Positions 11,442-12,893 of a stretch of 12,893 bases of DNA are shown piece after piece. Source of the DNA: an uncultured Butyricicoccus sp. Its GTDB lineage: Bacteria; Bacillota; Clostridia; Oscillospirales; Butyricicoccaceae. Made by a program: the position numbers and the translations under genes. The notes below the pieces were generated by a model, which worked only from the letters and a program-made list of their open reading frames with translations, did not search any database and was not told the origin of the DNA. The stretch spans positions 1 through 12,893 of the forward strand of contig URFQ01000072.1 in NCBI GenBank assembly GCA_900547195.1, read 5' to 3'. Positions within the stretch are counted from its first letter, which is position 1; each line of letters opens with the position of its first letter.

Positions 11442-11840
11442 ATGGAACCTGAAGAACTGATCTGCGCGCTGCGCAGGATGAAAACTGAGACCGGCAGCTT
11501 GCAATGCCTGGGCTGCGGGTATGAACATAACTGCGGGGTGCATGGCTGTGCGCTGATCCGCGCGGCGGCGGACATGATCGAGTGGTTGAACGATTTTGAT
11601 CCGTCGCAGAGCCGGAAGCTGCTGATGGAACGTGATGCGGCGCTTGCGAAACTGACGCTGATGCATGACGATATGCGCAGCATGGCGGCGAATGGTGTGG
11701 ACTTCTGCATGTTTTGCGCACACTTCTGCGGCGGAGGAAAACCGATTTACAGTAAGGAAAAAACATACATGGAGTTCTGCGAGGACTGCGATGCGCATTA
11801 CAGCAGCTTCAAGTGGCGCGGATTGGAGGAGGAATCATGA
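11442..11840 (+). CDS. Cysteine-rich, probably zinc-binding phage protein
   Basis: A 132-aa protein. The N-terminal part has CLGCGYEHNCGVHGC (about residues 22-36) followed by a helix (ALIRAAADMIEWL). The C-terminal part has CMFCAHFCGGG and FCEDCDA (about 89-120), a second cysteine cluster. The first part resembles short phage proteins that occur alone elsewhere, so this may be a fusion. The ATG at 11442 follows GAGGAG at a rather long spacing of about 11 bases. A GTG at 11430 abuts that site and is unlikely. It is coupled to the mazG-like gene by a four-base overlap. Confidence 0.7.
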   Translation: MEPEELICALRRMKTETGSLQCLGCGYEHNCGVHGCALIRAAADMIEWLNDFDPSQSRKLLMERDAALAKLTLMHDDMRSMAANGVDFCMFCAHFCGGGKPIYSKEKTYMEFCEDCDAHYSSFKWRGLEEES

Positions 11841-12232
11841 CACATTACGAAAAAATCAAGCGCATCGCAAATCATTACGGTTTTCGGCATCAGGCTATCA
11901 AGGCGGCTGAGGAGTGCAGTGAGCTGTCCGCCGCGCTCAGCAAACTCGTGAACGGCGAGGGTGGCCGGGCGGCGGTCATTGACGAGATCGCCGACGTGAT
12001 GATTATGACCCAGCAGATGCGGTATCTGATGCACATCGACCGTGCGGAGCTGGATCATGCAATCGAAAGTAAGGTGAATCGCCAGCTTGAGCGCATGAAA
12101 AATGAAAAACCCCTTGACAAATCGAAAAAATGTTCTATTATTAAAAACCATAATCTGATGCAGGACATTGAATGGTATCAGGAACTGTATGACCGCAGCC
12201 GTATAGAAAACAAGCCGGGGGCTTGTTTTTAG
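11837..12232 (+). CDS. MazG-like nucleotide pyrophosphohydrolase
   Basis: A 131-aa protein of the all-alpha NTP-PPase type, which hydrolyses (d)NTPs to monophosphates and pyrophosphate. Metal ligands are visible as EECSE (25-29, ExxE) and DEIAD (49-53, ExxD), at normal spacing. The enzyme fold ends near residue 95 (QLERMKNEK). The last 36 residues look foreign: their DNA contains a promoter and a terminator, and the stop lies right in the terminator T tract. GGAGGAGGAATC precedes the ATG. Phages use such enzymes to clean nucleotide pools or lower stress nucleotides. Confidence 0.82.
   Translation: MTHYEKIKRIANHYGFRHQAIKAAEECSELSAALSKLVNGEGGRAAVIDEIADVMIMTQQMRYLMHIDRAELDHAIESKVNRQLERMKNEKPLDKSKKCSIIKNHNLMQDIEWYQELYDRSRIENKPGACF
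12114..12141 (+). promoter_or_regulatory. Promoter inside the 3' end of the mazG-like gene
   Basis: TTGACA (12114-12119), 16 bases, TATTAT (12136-12141), giving a start near 12148. The local DNA is much more AT-rich than the genes around it. Confidence 0.6.
12148..12230 (+). ncRNA. Candidate small RNA between internal promoter and terminator
   Basis: Promoter at 12114-12141 and terminator at 12207-12230 bound an RNA of about 80 nt. It could also carry the 24-codon in-frame ATG at 12159 (MQDIEWYQEL), but that has no clear ribosome site. It may act as a small RNA or only as a 3'-end-derived transcript. Confidence 0.45.
12207..12230 (+). terminator. Intrinsic terminator ending the early operon
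   Basis: AAAACAAGCC (12207-12216) and GGCTTGTTTT (12220-12229) pair perfectly over ten bases around GGG, with a T tract. It overlaps the last codons of the mazG-like ORF. Confidence 0.85.
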
Positions 12233-12247
12233 GCGTAGGCTGGGCGA

Positions 12248-12358
12248 ATGCCCAGGGAGAGAACAGCGAAGCGACAAGCCGAAGCGCTGCGGGCGGAAAA
12301 TGACCGCCTGCGCGCGGCCTTGCAGCAGAATCGCAGACACAAACGGCGCGGAGCTTAG
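12248..12358 (+). CDS. 36-aa basic coiled peptide, doubtful
   Basis: The ORF starts MPRERTAKRQAEALRAEND and ends RRHKRRGA: charged, helical, with a heptad-like pattern. The ATG lies in the loop and right arm of a hairpin, CTGGGC-GAAT-GCCCAG (12240-12255), and no good ribosome site is seen. It could be real, or a remnant of a longer coiled-coil protein. Confidence 0.35.
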   Translation: MPRERTAKRQAEALRAENDRLRAALQQNRRHKRRGA

Positions 12359-12370
12359 TCCCTGCGCCCG

Positions 12371-12385
12371 TGTCCAAATTGGACT
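12371..12385. promoter_or_regulatory. 15-bp palindrome site 6
   Basis: TGTCCAAATTGGACT matches the motif except for the last base. It ends 12 bases before the GTG of the HUH replication gene and touches its ribosome site. Confidence 0.6.
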
Positions 12386-12397
12386 AGGGAGGGCAAC

Positions 12398-12893
12398 GTG
12401 GCAAAACGACGCAAGGCGATCCGCGCCGGACGATTGGTAAAAGTCGTTCTGTATTCCTGTCCGCATCCGTCGGATGGGGAGCAGGCGCGCGCCGCAAAAT
12501 CAAAATGTACCACCATGGCGCGGCAGGCAATCAACCTGCGGTGTGCGTATCAAAAGCTTGAAATGGAGCTGGCGGCAAATTTCCTGTACGGTGATTTGCA
12601 TGCTGTGTTTAACTATGATGACGATCATCTGCCGTCTGATCGAGACGATGCGGTGAAGATGCTGAAAAAGTTTATTGTGCAGTTGCGTAAGTCGCGGCGT
12701 TTGGTAGACGATGACCTCAAATACATTTATGTGACCGAAGGTGCGCACGGCGACAAGCGTCTGCATCATCACATAGTATTGAACGGCAGTATGGAGGATT
12801 TGGAGCTGCTGCGCAGCTTATGGTTTTATGGCGATGTCCATCTGGAAACCATTGACGACCGCGGCTATGAAGGGCTTGCCAAATACTTGACCA
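12398..12893 (+). CDS. HUH-type (rolling-circle) replication protein, N-terminal part, cut by window edge
   Basis: 165 residues are visible. GTG at 12398 follows AGGGAGGGC at good spacing and no earlier start fits. After a basic head (AKRRKAIRAGR) come KCTTMARQAINLRCAYQKLE (about 37-56), a strand (DLHAVFNYDDDHLP), a helical stretch and then YIYVTEGAHGDKRLHHHIVL. The HHH at 123-125 is the metal-binding HUH motif of replication initiators of the G2P/ORF2 type. LWFYGDVHLE and YEGLAKYLT follow, as in that family. The catalytic tyrosine should be near or beyond the right edge. Such enzymes nick one strand at an origin. It is separated from the early operon by a terminator and its promoter is not obvious. 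Confidence 0.75.
   Translation, partial: MAKRRKAIRAGRLVKVVLYSCPHPSDGEQARAAKSKCTTMARQAINLRCAYQKLEMELAANFLYGDLHAVFNYDDDHLPSDRDDAVKMLKKFIVQLRKSRRLVDDDLKYIYVTEGAHGDKRLHHHIVLNGSMEDLELLRSLWFYGDVHLETIDDRGYEGLAKYLT

Overview
The window is the integrase/lysogeny side and early replication region of a temperate phage or phage-plasmid (possibly another integrative element) in a Gram-positive host. Purine-rich Shine-Dalgarno sequences, sigma-A-type TTGACA/TATAAT promoters, a Bacillus-type LexA box and the style of the small zinc-ribbon phage proteins all point to Firmicutes. I judge it to be a gut Clostridia/Oscillospiraceae-type genome, from family resemblance only. No structural, packaging or lysis gene is visible. 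Both edges cut through genes.

Layout. (a) 1-326, minus: N-terminal end of a large serine recombinase. (b) 351-1078: two tandem cassettes, each with a hydrophobic 28-29 aa toxin-like ORF on the plus strand, a convergent antisense RNA with a consensus promoter on the minus strand, and flanking plus-strand terminators. They look like duplicated type I toxin-antitoxin loci. (c) 1096-3672, minus: a lipoprotein gene and a DEDDh exonuclease-BRCT gene, probably lysogenic cargo. (d) 3711-4310: the genetic switch. A short XRE repressor without a peptidase domain is read leftward and a Cro-like XRE gene rightward, with palindromic operators between them. Facing the repressor is a LexA-box promoter driving a 45-aa ORF, with a terminator inside the repressor gene. 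(e) 4333-6351: small regulators and small unknown proteins, including an XRE protein that seems to start at ACG and a minus-strand small RNA under its 3' end. (f) 6356-11011: a tightly overlapping replication operon: initiator with internal iterons, DnaB-type helicase, small protein, ParA, ParB and SSB. (g) 10999-12232: two zinc-binding small proteins and a MazG-like pyrophosphohydrolase whose 3' end contains a second candidate small RNA. (h) 12398 to the right edge: an HUH-type replication protein, cut off.

How it fits together. The repressor has no S24 self-cleavage domain. SOS control therefore most plausibly comes from the LexA-controlled transcript that opposes it, through the 45-aa peptide, antisense pairing or both. 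Once the rightward promoter fires, the Cro-like gene and replication operon are expressed, and replication may start at the iterons inside the initiator gene. ParA/ParB suggest that the element, or its excised form, is partitioned like a plasmid. A 15-bp palindrome, TGTCCAANTTGGACA, occurs six times (four full sites, two with one degenerate half). One copy is inside parB and four lie just upstream of start codons. It is the best candidate for an element-wide binding site, either parS-like or a regulator's operator.

Everything here comes from reading the sequence by eye. Family names are from recognised motifs, and no search was run.
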